Shown here: positions 16,134-25,214 of the stretch, one piece after another
Layout: each line of letters begins with the position of its first letter
How positions within the stretch are numbered: position 1 is the first letter of the stretch
NCBI GenBank assembly: GCA_934394815.1
Contig: CAKRRD010000025.1
Span: 1 to 41,965, forward strand
Direction: 5' to 3'
DNA: 41,965 nt
Origin: an uncultured Acetatifactor sp.
Lineage (GTDB): Bacteria > Bacillota > Clostridia > Lachnospirales > Lachnospiraceae
Notes under the pieces: generated by a model
The model's database searches: none
Seen by the model: the letters and a program-made list of their open reading frames with translations, nothing else
Told to the model about the DNA's origin: nothing
Position numbers and translations under genes: made by a program

Positions 16134-17330
16134 ATGCTGAAGGGAAAGACCGTAGTTCTGGCAATCTCGGGAAGTATTGCTGCATATAAAATGGCGAATG
16201 TGGCGCGGATGTTGTTAAAACAGCACTGCGATGTGGAAGTGCTGATGACGCAGAATGCCACACAGTTCATCAACCCCATTACGTTTGAAAGTCTGACGGG
16301 ACATAAATGTCTGGTGGATACCTTTGACCGCAATTTCCAGTACAGTGTGGAACATGTGGCACTGGCGAAACGGGCGGATGTGGTGCTGGTGGCACCGGCA
16401 TCGGCCAATGTGATCGGCAAGATCGCGAATGGCATTGCGGACGATATGTTGACCACTACGGTCATGGCATGTCCCTGTAAGAAGATCGTGTCCCCGGCCA
16501 TGAACCATAATATGTATCACAATCCCATCGTGCAGGACAACATCGAGAAATTAATGCGTTTCGGCTATGAGATCCTCACACCGGCTACGGGAATGCTGGC
16601 CAACGGTGACATCGGTGACGGCAGAATGCCGGAGGAATCCGTATTGTTCGAAGCCGTGGTGAAGGAGATCGCCTGCGGAAAGGATCTGGCGGGCAGGAAG
16701 GTGCTGATCTCCGCGGGAGCCACCAGAGAACCCATTGACCCGGTGCGTTTTATCACGAACCATTCCAGCGGGAAAATGGGCTATGCTCTGGCGAGAGCCG
16801 CCCTGCACCGCGGCGCAGAAGTCACGGTAGTGGCAGCACACACGGATGTGGAGCCGCCTCTGTTTGTGAATGTGGTGCCGGTACAGACGGCGGCGGAGAT
16901 GTACGATGCGATCCTGTCCAGAGCGACAGAATACGACATGATCATCAAGGCTGCAGCCGTGGCCGATTACACTCCTGCGGTGACCGCAGACAATAAGATC
17001 AAGAAAAAGGATGGAGACCTGTCGATTCCTCTGGTGCGCACGAAGGATATTTTAAAGGCCCTTGGGGAAAACAAGAAACCGGGACAGATTTTGTGTGGAT
17101 TCTCCATGGAGACGGAAAATGTACTGGAGAATTCGAGGAAGAAGCTGGAGAGCAAGCATTGTGACATGATCTGCGCCAACAGCTTAAAGAGTGCCGGAGC
17201 GGGCTTCGGCACAGACACGAATATCGTGACGCTGATCACGAAGACTTCCGAGGAAAGTCTGGAACTGATGAGCAAGGAACAGGTGGCCCATAAGATTCTG
17301 GATAAGCTGCTCACAATAGTCCAGCCATAG
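16134..17330 (+). CDS. coaBC: Bifunctional phosphopantothenoylcysteine decarboxylase / phosphopantothenate-cysteine ligase
   Basis: 398 residues. The N-terminal CoaC flavoprotein domain (to about 180) has VLAISGSIAAYK, the active-site His in SVEHVALAKRADVV, APASANVIGKIANG and PAMNHNMY. The C-terminal CoaB domain has ISAGATREPIDPVRFITNHSSG and the lysine-rich KIKKKDGD followed by VRTKDIL. Together they convert 4'-phosphopantothenate plus cysteine to 4'-phosphopantetheine. In the CoaC active-site loop, LANGDIGDGRM (N157) stands where E. coli has ACGDIGPGRM, so the expected catalytic Cys is an Asn. Start ATG 16134 follows AAAGGAG at six bases; an in-frame TTG at 16113 overlaps that site and is unlikely. 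It diverges from panT-coaX. Confidence 0.93.
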   Translation: MLKGKTVVLAISGSIAAYKMANVARMLLKQHCDVEVLMTQNATQFINPITFESLTGHKCLVDTFDRNFQYSVEHVALAKRADVVLVAPASANVIGKIANGIADDMLTTTVMACPCKKIVSPAMNHNMYHNPIVQDNIEKLMRFGYEILTPATGMLANGDIGDGRMPEESVLFEAVVKEIACGKDLAGRKVLISAGATREPIDPVRFITNHSSGKMGYALARAALHRGAEVTVVAAHTDVEPPLFVNVVPVQTAAEMYDAILSRATEYDMIIKAAAVADYTPAVTADNKIKKKDGDLSIPLVRTKDILKALGENKKPGQILCGFSMETENVLENSRKKLESKHCDMICANSLKSAGAGFGTDTNIVTLITKTSEESLELMSKEQVAHKILDKLLTIVQP

Positions 17331-17390
17331 AGCAGCAGAATGAATGTGTGGGTGCTTGCACACAAAGCGTTAATTCTACAGAAAAATCAT

Positions 17391-17426
17391 TTGCTTCTAT
17401 GCAAAAAGATGGTATGATAGAAGCAA
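17391..17426 (+). promoter_or_regulatory. trpS promoter embedded in an inverted repeat
   Basis: TTGCTT (17391-17396), 16 bp, TATGAT (17413-17418). TTGCTTCTAT (17391-17400) and ATAGAAGCAA (17417-17426) are a perfect 10-bp inverted repeat, and the match extends outwards through ATCAT/ATGAT with one extra T on the left. Both promoter boxes fall in the arms. No T-box leader is present: the whole gap is 135 bp and no T-box motif was seen. Confidence 0.6.
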
Positions 17427-17465
17427 TGATGTATAGCCGTGTGGACGGCGGATTGAGAGGACGAA

Positions 17466-18554
17466 ATGGACAAAATTATTTTGACAGGTGACAGACCCAC
17501 CGGAAGATTACATGTGGGACACTATGCAGGCTCCCTGAGAAGACGTGTAGAGCTGCAGAATTCCGGCGAATATAAGAAGACTTTTATCATGATCGCAGAC
17601 GCACAGGCGCTGACGGATAATATCGAGAATCCCGAGAAGGTGCGCCAGAATATTATCGAAGTGGCACTGGACTACATGTCCTGCGGACTGGATCCCGACA
17701 AGGCGACGATCTTCATTCAGTCTCAGATCTCCGAACTGTGTGAACTGACCTTCTATTATATGGATCTGGTAACCGTAGCGAGACTGCAGAGAAACCCGAC
17801 CGTAAAGAGCGAGATCCAGATGCGTAACTTTGAAGCCAGCATTCCTGTGGGATTTTTCACCTATCCCATCAGCCAGGCTTCCGATATCACCGCATTTAAG
17901 GCAACTACCGTTCCCGTAGGCGGCGACCAGCTGCCCATGATCGAGCAGACCAGAGAGATCGTACACAAATTCAACACCGTATATGCACCGGTACTGGTAG
18001 AGCCTAAGGCACTGCTGCCGGAGAACGAGGCCTGCCAGCGGCTGCCCGGCATCGACGGCAAGGCGAAAATGAGTAAATCCCTGGGCAACTGCATCTATCT
18101 GTCAGACAGTGCAGATGATGTACGTACCAAGATCATGAGCATGTACACCGACCCCGAGCATCTGTTAGTCAGTGATCCCGGACATCTGGAAGGCAACACC
18201 GTATTCACTTATCTGGATGCATTCTGTCAGCCGGAGCATTTCGAGAGATATCTGCCGGATTACGCAAATCTGGATGAACTGAAGGGTCATTATACCAGAG
18301 GTGGTCTGGGGGACGTGAAGGTGAAGAAGTTCCTGAACAATGTCATGCAGGAGACCTTAGAGCCAATCCGCAACCGCAGAAAAGAACTGGAGAAGGATAT
18401 TCCCGCAGTTTACGAGATTCTGAAGAAGGGCAGTGATGAGGCCCGTGAAGTGGCAGCCCAGACGCTGTCTGAGGTAAAGGGCGCCATGCGTATCAACTAC
18501 TTCGAGGATGCGGAACTGATCCGTATGCAGAGTGAGAAGTACGAAGGACAATAA
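17466..18554 (+). CDS. trpS: Tryptophanyl-tRNA synthetase
   Basis: 362 residues, a class-I aminoacyl-tRNA synthetase. The HIGH-type motif appears as HVGH in [18 protein letters not shown], and the KMSKS loop is intact ([10 protein letters not shown], near residue 200). It charges tRNA-Trp. Start ATG 17466 follows GAGAGGACGAA. It is monocistronic, with its own promoter and a strong terminator at 18578. The family length is 330-360 aa. Confidence 0.95.
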   Translation: MDKIILTGDRPTGRLHVGHYAGSLRRRVELQNSGEYKKTFIMIADAQALTDNIENPEKVRQNIIEVALDYMSCGLDPDKATIFIQSQISELCELTFYYMDLVTVARLQRNPTVKSEIQMRNFEASIPVGFFTYPISQASDITAFKATTVPVGGDQLPMIEQTREIVHKFNTVYAPVLVEPKALLPENEACQRLPGIDGKAKMSKSLGNCIYLSDSADDVRTKIMSMYTDPEHLLVSDPGHLEGNTVFTYLDAFCQPEHFERYLPDYANLDELKGHYTRGGLGDVKVKKFLNNVMQETLEPIRNRRKELEKDIPAVYEILKKGSDEAREVAAQTLSEVKGAMRINYFEDAELIRMQSEKYEGQ

Positions 18555-18577
18555 ATATAAGAATAATTTGAGACAAG

Positions 18578-18617
18578 AAAAAGGACGCTTTCCGGGGAAC
18601 CGGGGAGTGTCCTTTTT
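18578..18617 (+). terminator. Terminator after trpS
   Basis: AAAAAGGAC pairs with GTCCTTTTT, and the stem continues through GCTTTCC/GGGGAGT with G-U pairs. The loop is GGGGAACC. Because of the A-run it may also serve the convergent gene. Confidence 0.88.
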
Positions 18618-18647
18618 GGATAAGCTGGATAAAAACGTGGCAGAGGA

Positions 18648-20108
18648 TTATCTGCTGTAATCAACATAGAGAGAATGTTTCCCGAAATACTGGGCGGTCT
18701 TTTGGCTGGTGGGATCCTCAGGATCTCCGGGAAGATCACCGGTGTAGATCATTGCAGGCTGGTGGGTAAAGGGGGTCAGTACCACGTCTGCAGCCTCCGG
18801 ATCATTTAACAGAAGCAGACGCGCTTCATATTCCGCAGCGTAGGCAGCGGCTTCTCCGCTTGTCAGCACCCGGATCGCTTTTGCGGAGGAGGTCTCCTGC
18901 CATAGTCCTGTGAAAAGAATGCCCGGCAACAGGAGCAACATGGCGAGATAACGGGCCATTTTCAATCTGCCGGATACCGCTTTTTTCTCCGAAGCGTTCT
19001 GACGCATTTGCAGCTTCCGGACCACAAAGCCGAGCCAGTAGAAGAATACGGCGAAGCTGGTCAGCAGGAAGGTATAGTAGACGATGGCAACCGCCCGGCC
19101 CGGTCCCGTGGAGTTCATGGTGTAGAACAGGGGACAGGACATGGAGCAGAACAGTCCATAGGAATATCCGGTAAACAGGATAGGGTGGGAGAAAACCCCG
19201 CCGTTTTTCTTCCGCAGGATCCGTAAAAAGACCGGCAGCAGAAGCAGGGCGGCAAGGAACCACCACAGTCTGGTCCAGGCAAAGGTATAGCGGATCCCCT
19301 GCAACAGGCATTTTGCAATGGCCTTCCAGGCGGGAATCTTCCACATGCCGTCCTGCCGTACATGATTGCCGGGAGCCATGGCGCTGACGGCAAAGGATAA
19401 CAGGAGAACAGCGGAGGTGATGCCGCAGAGATAGGCTTTTTTATTTTTCCGCAACAGTAACAGGAAGGTTACGGTTACCACAAGCAGCAGGCAGGGAAGA
19501 AGGGACACGTAATTGCCACCGCCTAAGAAGACTGCCAACAGAAGCAGCGGAAGCAACAGTATCTTTTTCCCGTTGTAAAGATAGCGGAGCAATGTGCCGA
19601 GGAAGAACAGAGTCACGGCAAAGAAACCGGTGTAATACATGGAGCCGTTATACCAGTAGAAGCTGTCGCTCTGAAAGACCACGGTCTGGACACACAGTAA
19701 GCTTAAAACCGAGGATATCGTGATCCAATCCTCGTCGGTTCCCGGTAGAAAACGGCAGACCAGCGGACGTAGCAGATAGAAAATACTGCCGCATAATAAA
19801 AGAAGGATCACGAAAGTCACCAGATGATAGGCAGTGTTGGAAAACGCATTGGGTGCAAGGTACATCAGAAACAGCGCCGAATAGGTTCCCTGCCAGTCCT
19901 GATAGCTTTTGGCAACACCGGCACAGGCGGCGGAAATGGCCTGCGGGATGCTTCCGGTCTGCTGCCAGACCAGATGGGCTTCCGCACCGTAATAATAATC
20001 ATCCCCGGTGGGATAATTGTAACGCCCCAGCCATACCAGAGGAACCAGGCTGGCGAGCAGGAGCGCGAGGAAAATATAAGGTTTCCATTTGGCAAGTTTA
20101 TTTTTCAT
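18648..20108 (-). CDS. DUF6056-like polytopic membrane protein
   Basis: 486 residues, about 10-12 predicted membrane segments. The first external loop contains GDDYYY and then SYQDWQGTYSALFLM, the spacing seen in DUF6056 proteins, which resemble GT-C glycosyltransferases in layout (acidic pair in the first loop, multi-helix body). A soluble C-terminal tail of about 70 residues follows. The start ATG 20108 has the SD-like AGGAG (CTCAGGAGTT) about 15 bases upstream. It is convergent with trpS and divergent from the SH3b gene. A role in transferring sugars or modifying surface polymers is plausible but unproven. Confidence 0.72.
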   Translation of the reverse strand: MKNKLAKWKPYIFLALLLASLVPLVWLGRYNYPTGDDYYYGAEAHLVWQQTGSIPQAISAACAGVAKSYQDWQGTYSALFLMYLAPNAFSNTAYHLVTFVILLLLCGSIFYLLRPLVCRFLPGTDEDWITISSVLSLLCVQTVVFQSDSFYWYNGSMYYTGFFAVTLFFLGTLLRYLYNGKKILLLPLLLLAVFLGGGNYVSLLPCLLLVVTVTFLLLLRKNKKAYLCGITSAVLLLSFAVSAMAPGNHVRQDGMWKIPAWKAIAKCLLQGIRYTFAWTRLWWFLAALLLLPVFLRILRKKNGGVFSHPILFTGYSYGLFCSMSCPLFYTMNSTGPGRAVAIVYYTFLLTSFAVFFYWLGFVVRKLQMRQNASEKKAVSGRLKMARYLAMLLLLPGILFTGLWQETSSAKAIRVLTSGEAAAYAAEYEARLLLLNDPEAADVVLTPFTHQPAMIYTGDLPGDPEDPTSQKTAQYFGKHSLYVDYSR

Positions 20109-20183
20109 AGAGAATATAACTCCTGAGAGGTTTTTATAATGCTACAGTCAGTATAACATACCTGCAAAGACAGGAAAAGGTAC

Positions 20184-20212
20184 TTGTTTTGTAAAAGAGG
20201 GAAGTATATAAT
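20184..20212 (+). promoter_or_regulatory. Promoter of the SH3b protein gene
   Basis: TTGTTT (20184-20189), 17 bp, TATAAT (20207-20212), 31 bp upstream of the chosen start codon. Confidence 0.6.
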
Positions 20213-20243
20213 CAGCTTAAAGATGGCGGAAGGAGGGTATGCC

Positions 20244-21350
20244 ATGGAAGAAAAGGGTGTCAGAGACCGGAAAAGGGAACCGGAAGAATATAATTTTGAC
20301 TATGAAAAACTTGCGGATGCAGAGGTGGATTCTGAACAGACAAGGCAACGTGATGATGCTGTATGGGAAACAACCTGTGATACAGAGGATCCGTATACTG
20401 TGGAACCGGAGGACTTTACGGAGAATGAGGACTATGGGGAGTACCCGGAAGGGGATGACCTGGATGACTTCGACGAGGGGGACGGGATCGACTTCCGGTT
20501 CCGGCCATGGATGATTCCGGCTTTTGCGGGCATGATGGTTCTGGCGGTCCTGATCTGTATTCCGCTGTGGAAACTGAGCCATCACAACGCAGATGCGGGA
20601 AACGATGGAGCGGACAAAACAGCGGTGGTAACCACGGAAGCGCAGAGGTCAGAACAGGCTTCTGCGGAGATACCGGAGACCGGGACGATACCGGAGGAAA
20701 CGGCGGCAGTGGCAGAACCGGAAAGCACACCGGCTTCTGAGACGGTTACTCCGGAGCCGGCAGCAGTAGTGACAGAGACACCGGCAGCGACAGAACTTCC
20801 GGACACCGGTAATGCGGATGCCCTCGCGGAGGGGAATTCCATGACCTTCGGCGATGTGAACGAGACTGTCACCGCCAAGGATGTGAGTAACCTCCGCAGT
20901 ACGCCTTATACCGGAGATGAGGGAAATGTAGTGGGACAGTTGAAAAACGGAGAGACGCTGGTCCGCACCGGAAGGAATGATTCCACCGGCTGGTCCAGAC
21001 TGGAATACAACGGACAGACCGTCTATGCGGTATCGGCGTACCTGACCACGGATCTTACCTATAAGACACCGGAGAAGCCCACATATCCCAACCGCGTCAG
21101 CACCCAGGATGGCAGAGTGATCGTTTTCACCGACTGTGACGATTACATTACCCCCAAGGAACTGATCAATCTGCGGACGGAACCCAGCACCAGTGAAGGA
21201 GACAGTACCGTGCGGACTCAGGTGCGCAACGGGACCAATCTGCATCGCACCGGCTACAGCGAGACCTCCGGCTGGTCCAGAGTGGAGTACAACGGTGAGA
21301 TCCTGTATGCCGTGACCAATTATGTGGTCTCCGGCAGTGCTCCGGAATAA
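20244..21350 (+). CDS. Membrane-anchored protein with two bacterial SH3 (SH3b) domains
   Basis: 368 residues. An acidic cytoplasmic N-terminus (about 1-85, rich in D, E and Y) leads to one transmembrane helix (about 89-109). A long Thr/Glu/Pro/Ala-rich extracellular spacer (to about 195) follows, then two SH3b repeats of similar sequence, each with an NLR(S/T)xP start, a GWSRxEYNG core and a YAVxxY(L/V) end. Such domains usually bind peptidoglycan or cell-wall peptides. Start ATG 20244 is preferred for its AGGAGG seven bases upstream; an ATG at 20184 would overlap the promoter. No enzymatic domain is present. Likely a cell-envelope sensor or anchor. Confidence 0.85.
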   Translation: MEEKGVRDRKREPEEYNFDYEKLADAEVDSEQTRQRDDAVWETTCDTEDPYTVEPEDFTENEDYGEYPEGDDLDDFDEGDGIDFRFRPWMIPAFAGMMVLAVLICIPLWKLSHHNADAGNDGADKTAVVTTEAQRSEQASAEIPETGTIPEETAAVAEPESTPASETVTPEPAAVVTETPAATELPDTGNADALAEGNSMTFGDVNETVTAKDVSNLRSTPYTGDEGNVVGQLKNGETLVRTGRNDSTGWSRLEYNGQTVYAVSAYLTTDLTYKTPEKPTYPNRVSTQDGRVIVFTDCDDYITPKELINLRTEPSTSEGDSTVRTQVRNGTNLHRTGYSETSGWSRVEYNGEILYAVTNYVVSGSAPE

Positions 21351-21372
21351 GCCACGGCAAGTCACAGAATGC

Positions 21373-21405
21373 AAAGAAGCTGTACCCTCAGGGTGCAGCT
21401 TCTTT
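21373..21405. terminator. Bidirectional terminator between SH3b and NTF2-like genes
   Basis: AAAGAAGCTG (21373-21382) pairs with CAGCTTCTTT (21396-21405), with an inner CCCT/GGGT. It is flanked by A and T runs and lies between two convergent genes. Confidence 0.85.
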
Positions 21406-21448
21406 ACGTAAGATTCTATTTAGAGAAAAGTATAAGGGATTGGCTGAT

Positions 21449-21781
21449 TTATTTCGGTCTTACGGTAAGTCTTTTTATCAGACCGTTCTCGTCAGTCTCA
21501 CGGACCGTGGCAATGGCCATGATATTGTAGCCGCCGAAGTTGGCAATGAATTCGGCCTGCTCGTCGTTAACGACCTCGGCATCCAGAATGGAGTAGCGGC
21601 GGAAACCGAACTTGTTACGGAAAAACATGTTGATGGCTTCCTTTCCGTAGATGTGATACTCCTGCTGGGAAGCAGAGGTGGTACAATAGTCACACAGAAT
21701 GCCGTCAGGAGTGAACAACTCTGCAAGTCCGGCAAAATCTTTATTTTCCATAGCTTCTACATATTTTTCGATGGGTCTCAT
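21449..21781 (-). CDS. NTF2-like / SnoaL-like fold protein
   Basis: A 110-residue protein with the outline of the NTF2-like (SnoaL) superfamily: the N-terminal helix pair PIEKYVEAMENKDFAGLAELFTPDG, a helix containing GKEAINMFF, then beta strands ending IKRLTVRPK. The superfamily includes ketosteroid isomerases, dehydratases and non-catalytic binding proteins. It is 13 bp downstream of the SDR gene and shares its operon. Position suggests it acts on the same substrate as the dehydrogenase. No catalytic residues can be assigned with confidence. Confidence 0.72.
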   Translation of the reverse strand: MRPIEKYVEAMENKDFAGLAELFTPDGILCDYCTTSASQQEYHIYGKEAINMFFRNKFGFRRYSILDAEVVNDEQAEFIANFGGYNIMAIATVRETDENGLIKRLTVRPK

Positions 21782-21794
21782 AGCGTGTTCCTCC

Positions 21795-22583
21795 TTAATA
21801 TACCTTTTCAGAATTTAACAGTGCGTCAGTACCACCGTCTACGAACATGATGTTGCCGTTGACACCTCTGGCGGAATCGGATGCCAGGAATACCATGACC
21901 TCAGCAATCTCTTCCGGAGCCATCAGACATTCCTGACCGTATTTGGTAGGAATGGGGAGGGCATTCAGTGCCATTTTTGCAGTAGTGCTCATGGTAGCGG
22001 TCATGGCAGTATGTACGTTGCCGGGAGCTACCGCATTGATGCGGACGCCGTTGGCAGCCCAGGCAGCGGAGACTCTGCGGACCCATCTGGCCAGAGCATA
22101 TTTGGTGGATACATAGAGGCTGTTGCCTACGGAAAGGTTGGTGGAATCCATGGAGGATACCAGGCTTAATACTCTCTTTTCGTCACCGATATTGTTCAGC
22201 AGATCTACGATATCCTTACGTCCGGCACCCTGGGAAATGGTGTTGGATACGGTGACTACGCAGCTGCCGTGCTTTTTCTTAAGGAGATCATAGACGCCGT
22301 TGGCGATGGCTACGGTTCCGAAATAGTTCAGGGAAATGATCAGTTCCAGATTGCCGCAGGCACCGGAGACACCGGCATTACAGATCATGCCGTCCAGACC
22401 TTCGGGATGCAGCTCGTGCAGCTTGTCTACAGCGGCCTGTCTTCCTTCCGGAGCAGCCAGGTTCACGCAGATGTCGCCGTCTTTCAGATCGATATTGATG
22501 ACTTCGTGTCCTTTTTGAAGTAACAGTTCTTTTGTCTTGGCGCCGATTCCGCTGGATGCGCCGGTGATTGCATATACGCCCAT
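21795..22583 (-). CDS. Short-chain dehydrogenase/reductase, 3-alpha-hydroxysteroid-dehydrogenase-like
   Basis: 262 residues with all classical SDR landmarks: T7GASSGIG cofactor loop, N69-A-G, and the catalytic Y157-x3-K161. The ending is [13 protein letters not shown]. An acidic residue after strand 2 (NIDLKD) points to NAD(H). Overall organisation, including the inserted segment before Y157 and the [11 protein letters not shown] block, resembles the 3-alpha-HSD/carbonyl reductase of Comamonas, but this is from memory. Start ATG 22583 follows AAGGAGGA; an upstream in-frame start at 22760 would overlap the divergent regulator. Operon with the NTF2-like gene; divergent from a MocR-type regulator that probably controls it. 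Confidence 0.85.
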   Translation of the reverse strand: MGVYAITGASSGIGAKTKELLLQKGHEVINIDLKDGDICVNLAAPEGRQAAVDKLHELHPEGLDGMICNAGVSGACGNLELIISLNYFGTVAIANGVYDLLKKKHGSCVVTVSNTISQGAGRKDIVDLLNNIGDEKRVLSLVSSMDSTNLSVGNSLYVSTKYALARWVRRVSAAWAANGVRINAVAPGNVHTAMTATMSTTAKMALNALPIPTKYGQECLMAPEEIAEVMVFLASDSARGVNGNIMFVDGGTDALLNSEKVY

Positions 22584-22616
22584 GATATAATCCTCCTTGT
22601 TTTCCCTGCTTTGCTG

Positions 22617-22645
22617 TTGCATTTGCTTTATGAGTTCATTATAAT
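22617..22645 (+). promoter_or_regulatory. Promoter of the MocR-type regulator, overlapping the divergent SDR promoter
   Basis: TTGCAT (22617-22622), 17 bp, TATAAT (22640-22645). On the minus strand a TATAAT (22638-22643) shares the same bases and could be the SDR -10. The two start sites would be mutually exclusive. Confidence 0.6.
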
Positions 22646-22696
22646 AAAAACTGATATCTTTTAAATAACCAAAACAAGAAAAAATGAGGATACCAG

Positions 22697-24088
22697 ATGC
22701 TGACCTATGATCTGACTGCCCGTGGCAGAAAAAACATGTACGAATACTTATATGAAGCAATGAAAGCGGATATTTTGAGCGGCCGTCTGGCGGCTGGGGA
22801 GAAGCTGCCTTCGAAGCGGGCCTTTGCCGAGCACTTACAGGTCAGTGTCAAGACCGTGGAAAATACCTACGAACAGCTGCTGCTGGAGGGCTATATCCGG
22901 TCGGAGGAAAAAAGAGGGTATTTCGTCAATAAGCTGGAAGTGAAGAGTGCTTCCGCCCCGGCCTATGCCTCTTTTGTGACCCGTTTCCGGGAGGAAGAAT
23001 ATCTGGCGGATCTGACAGCCAATAATATTCAATATGATAAGTTCCCCTTTGCCACCTGGGCGAAGATCATGCGCCAGACACTGACGGATTATGATACGTC
23101 GCTGCTTAAGACGGTTCCCTTTAACGGCGTGGAAAGGCTGCGGGTGGCCATCGCGGAGCATCTGTACCGCTACCGCGGCATGCAGGTGTCACCGGATCAT
23201 ATTATTGTGGGAGCGGGAACGGAATATCTCTACAGCCGGTTGCTGCAACTGTTGGGGAAAAATGCAAAGTTCGGTGTGGAGAATCCGGGCTACCGCAAGA
23301 TCACAAAATTATACGAAGTGGGCGGCGTGGCCTGGGATTATGTGGATATCGACGGACAGGGAATGAAAGTGGAGCAGCTGGATCAGAAGGGCATTACCGT
23401 GGCTCATGTGTCACCGGAACATCATTTTCCCATCGGACTGGTCATGCCGGTGGGCAGACGGCAGGAGCTGCTTCGCTGGGCGGCGGAGGAACCGGAACGC
23501 TATATTGTGGAGGATGATTTCGACTGCGAGTTCCGTATGGTGGGGAAACCGGTTCCCTCCATGCAGTCCATGGACCGCAACCACAGAGTCATCTACATCA
23601 ACACCTTTTCCAAGACTATGGTGCCGTCTTTGCGTATCGGTTATATGGTACTGCCGGAAAAGCTGATGGAACGCTATATTTCCACCATGAATTTCTATTC
23701 CTGTACGGTATCCGGTTTTGAACAGTATGCCATGGCGGCTTTTCTGGAAAAAGGGTATTTTGAACGCCACATCCGAAGACTGTTAAATGACTACAGAGGG
23801 CAGCGGGAGCGGATCTGCCGCTTGTTCCGGGAATCACCCTTAAGCCGGATCAGCCAGATCTATCAGGATGATGCCGGAACCCATTTCCTGCTGCATGTGC
23901 GGACGGAGCTAAGCGATGTAGAGATCAAATGGGCGGCCAGACAGCGGGGAATCCTGGTGAACTGCCTGTCGGAGTACTGTTTTGCGGATGCGCAGAAATA
24001 CCGGGGGATCCTGGTCATTCACTATTCCGATATGGAGGATGCGGTGCTGCAGAAGGTGATCAGGGCGCTGGAGGAGATTTTCTTATAA
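22697..24088 (+). CDS. MocR/GntR-type transcriptional regulator with aminotransferase-like domain
   Basis: 463 residues. The N-terminal GntR-type winged helix (about 12-80: [36 protein letters not shown]) is fused to a fold-type-I aminotransferase-like domain. The expected PLP lysine is K306 in [15 protein letters not shown], with VEDDFDCEF upstream for the cofactor ring contact. MocR proteins use PLP or an amine adduct as effector and commonly control a divergent neighbour, here the SDR-NTF2 operon. Start ATG 22697 follows GAGGATACC. The effector is unknown. Confidence 0.92.
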   Translation: MLTYDLTARGRKNMYEYLYEAMKADILSGRLAAGEKLPSKRAFAEHLQVSVKTVENTYEQLLLEGYIRSEEKRGYFVNKLEVKSASAPAYASFVTRFREEEYLADLTANNIQYDKFPFATWAKIMRQTLTDYDTSLLKTVPFNGVERLRVAIAEHLYRYRGMQVSPDHIIVGAGTEYLYSRLLQLLGKNAKFGVENPGYRKITKLYEVGGVAWDYVDIDGQGMKVEQLDQKGITVAHVSPEHHFPIGLVMPVGRRQELLRWAAEEPERYIVEDDFDCEFRMVGKPVPSMQSMDRNHRVIYINTFSKTMVPSLRIGYMVLPEKLMERYISTMNFYSCTVSGFEQYAMAAFLEKGYFERHIRRLLNDYRGQRERICRLFRESPLSRISQIYQDDAGTHFLLHVRTELSDVEIKWAARQRGILVNCLSEYCFADAQKYRGILVIHYSDMEDAVLQKVIRALEEIFL

Positions 24089-24105
24089 TTTTTCCGGAAT
24101 GCGGG

Positions 24106-24132
24106 AACACTGACAAAAAAGAATGCAGTGTT
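24106..24132 (+). other. 7-bp inverted repeat before spoVAD
   Basis: AACACTG (24106-24112) and CAGTGTT (24126-24132) around a 13-base A-rich loop, no T-run. It may be an operator or an mRNA stem. Confidence 0.35.
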
Positions 24133-24152
24133 ATCGCATGGAAGGAGAAACT

Positions 24153-25175
24153 ATGAATCAGAGAGTGGGAAGAAGCAGCATCCGTCTGGCACAGCCCGTA
24201 TGCGTCATCGCCGGTGCCAGTATCGTTGGGAAAAAAGAGGGCGAAGGGCCGCTGGGAGCCATGTTCGACATGGTGGGAGAGGATGATCTCTTCGGCTGCA
24301 AGACCTGGGAGGAGGCGGAGAGCAATCTCCAGAAAGATGCCGTCTATATGGCCATGGAAAAGGCGGGATGGAAAGCGGAGGATGTGTCGTATCTGTTCGC
24401 CGGGGATCTGCTGGGGCAGTGCATCGCCACCTCTTTCGGCATTTCGGCTTACAGCATTCCGCTGTTCGGCATCTACGGCGCCTGCTCCACCTGTGGGGAG
24501 TCCCTGACGCTGGGAGCCATGACTGTGGCGGGCGGTTATGCGGAGCGTGTGGTCTGCGTGACCTCCAGTCATTTCGCCAGTGCGGAGAAGGAGTTCCGTT
24601 TCCCACTGGACTACGGGAACCAGAGGCCGCTGTCCGCCAGTTGGACAGTGACGGGAAGCGGCGCCTTTGCACTGGGATTAAATCAGAAATGCAGAGCCCA
24701 CATCACCGGCATGACCCCCGGAAGGATCGTGGACTACGGTTTAAAAGATTCCATGAACATGGGCGCCTGCATGGCTCCTGCATCTTGTGATACGTTACTT
24801 CGGCATTTGGAGGATTTTCATACCACACCGCAGGAATATGACAGGATCATCACGGGGGACCTCGGAAGTGTGGGACAGACGGTACTGATCGACCTTTTGC
24901 GGGAAAAAGGAATTGATATCGCCGACAGACACATGGACTGCGGCATTGAAATTTTCGATGCGGGCGCCCAGGACACTCACGCCGGCGGCAGCGGCTGCGG
25001 CTGCAGTGCCGTGACCCTGGCGGCCTACGTCCTGCCGAAGTTGGAATCCGGTGAGTGGAAAAAAGTCCTCTTCCTCCCCACCGGTGCCCTGCTCAGTAAG
25101 ACCAGCTTCAATGAAGGCAAAAGTGTGCCGGGGATTGCACATGCGGTGGTACTGGAAAGCCCTGCCACAAAGTAG
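24153..25175 (+). CDS. spoVAD: Stage V sporulation protein AD
   Basis: 340 residues with the thiolase-like fold of SpoVAD. Family segments include PVCVIAGASIVGKKEGEGPLG near the start, FDMVGEDDLFGCKTWEEAE, SYLFAGDLLGQC, FGIYGACSTCGESL and the C-terminal GGSGCGCSAV. SpoVAD binds dipicolinic acid and works with SpoVAC and SpoVAE in moving Ca-DPA into the forespore and out at germination. Start ATG 24153 follows AAGGAGAAACT. Unusually, spoVAC is not upstream, and spoVAE lies 4 kb downstream, separated by five other genes. No clear sporulation sigma-factor promoter could be identified in the 64-bp upstream gap. Confidence 0.93.
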   Translation: MNQRVGRSSIRLAQPVCVIAGASIVGKKEGEGPLGAMFDMVGEDDLFGCKTWEEAESNLQKDAVYMAMEKAGWKAEDVSYLFAGDLLGQCIATSFGISAYSIPLFGIYGACSTCGESLTLGAMTVAGGYAERVVCVTSSHFASAEKEFRFPLDYGNQRPLSASWTVTGSGAFALGLNQKCRAHITGMTPGRIVDYGLKDSMNMGACMAPASCDTLLRHLEDFHTTPQEYDRIITGDLGSVGQTVLIDLLREKGIDIADRHMDCGIEIFDAGAQDTHAGGSGCGCSAVTLAAYVLPKLESGEWKKVLFLPTGALLSKTSFNEGKSVPGIAHAVVLESPATK

Positions 25176-25178
25176 TGG

Positions 25179-25214
25179 AAAGCAGCAGGTCAGAAATGAT
25201 TTGCTGCTTTTTTC
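25179..25214 (+). terminator. Terminator after spoVAD
   Basis: AAAGCAGCA (25179-25187) pairs with TGCTGCTTT (25202-25210), followed by TTTCTTTT. Confidence 0.88.

Noticed and set aside
17331..17465. T-box riboswitch before trpS
   Set aside because: The gap is only 135 bp, contains the promoter itself, and lacks the T-box sequence and a terminator before the gene.
22584..22760. 59-residue N-terminal extension of the SDR
   Set aside because: It would overlap the divergent regulator's promoter and start codon. The Rossmann motif begins at residue 6 from the ATG at 22583, which has an ideal ribosome binding site.
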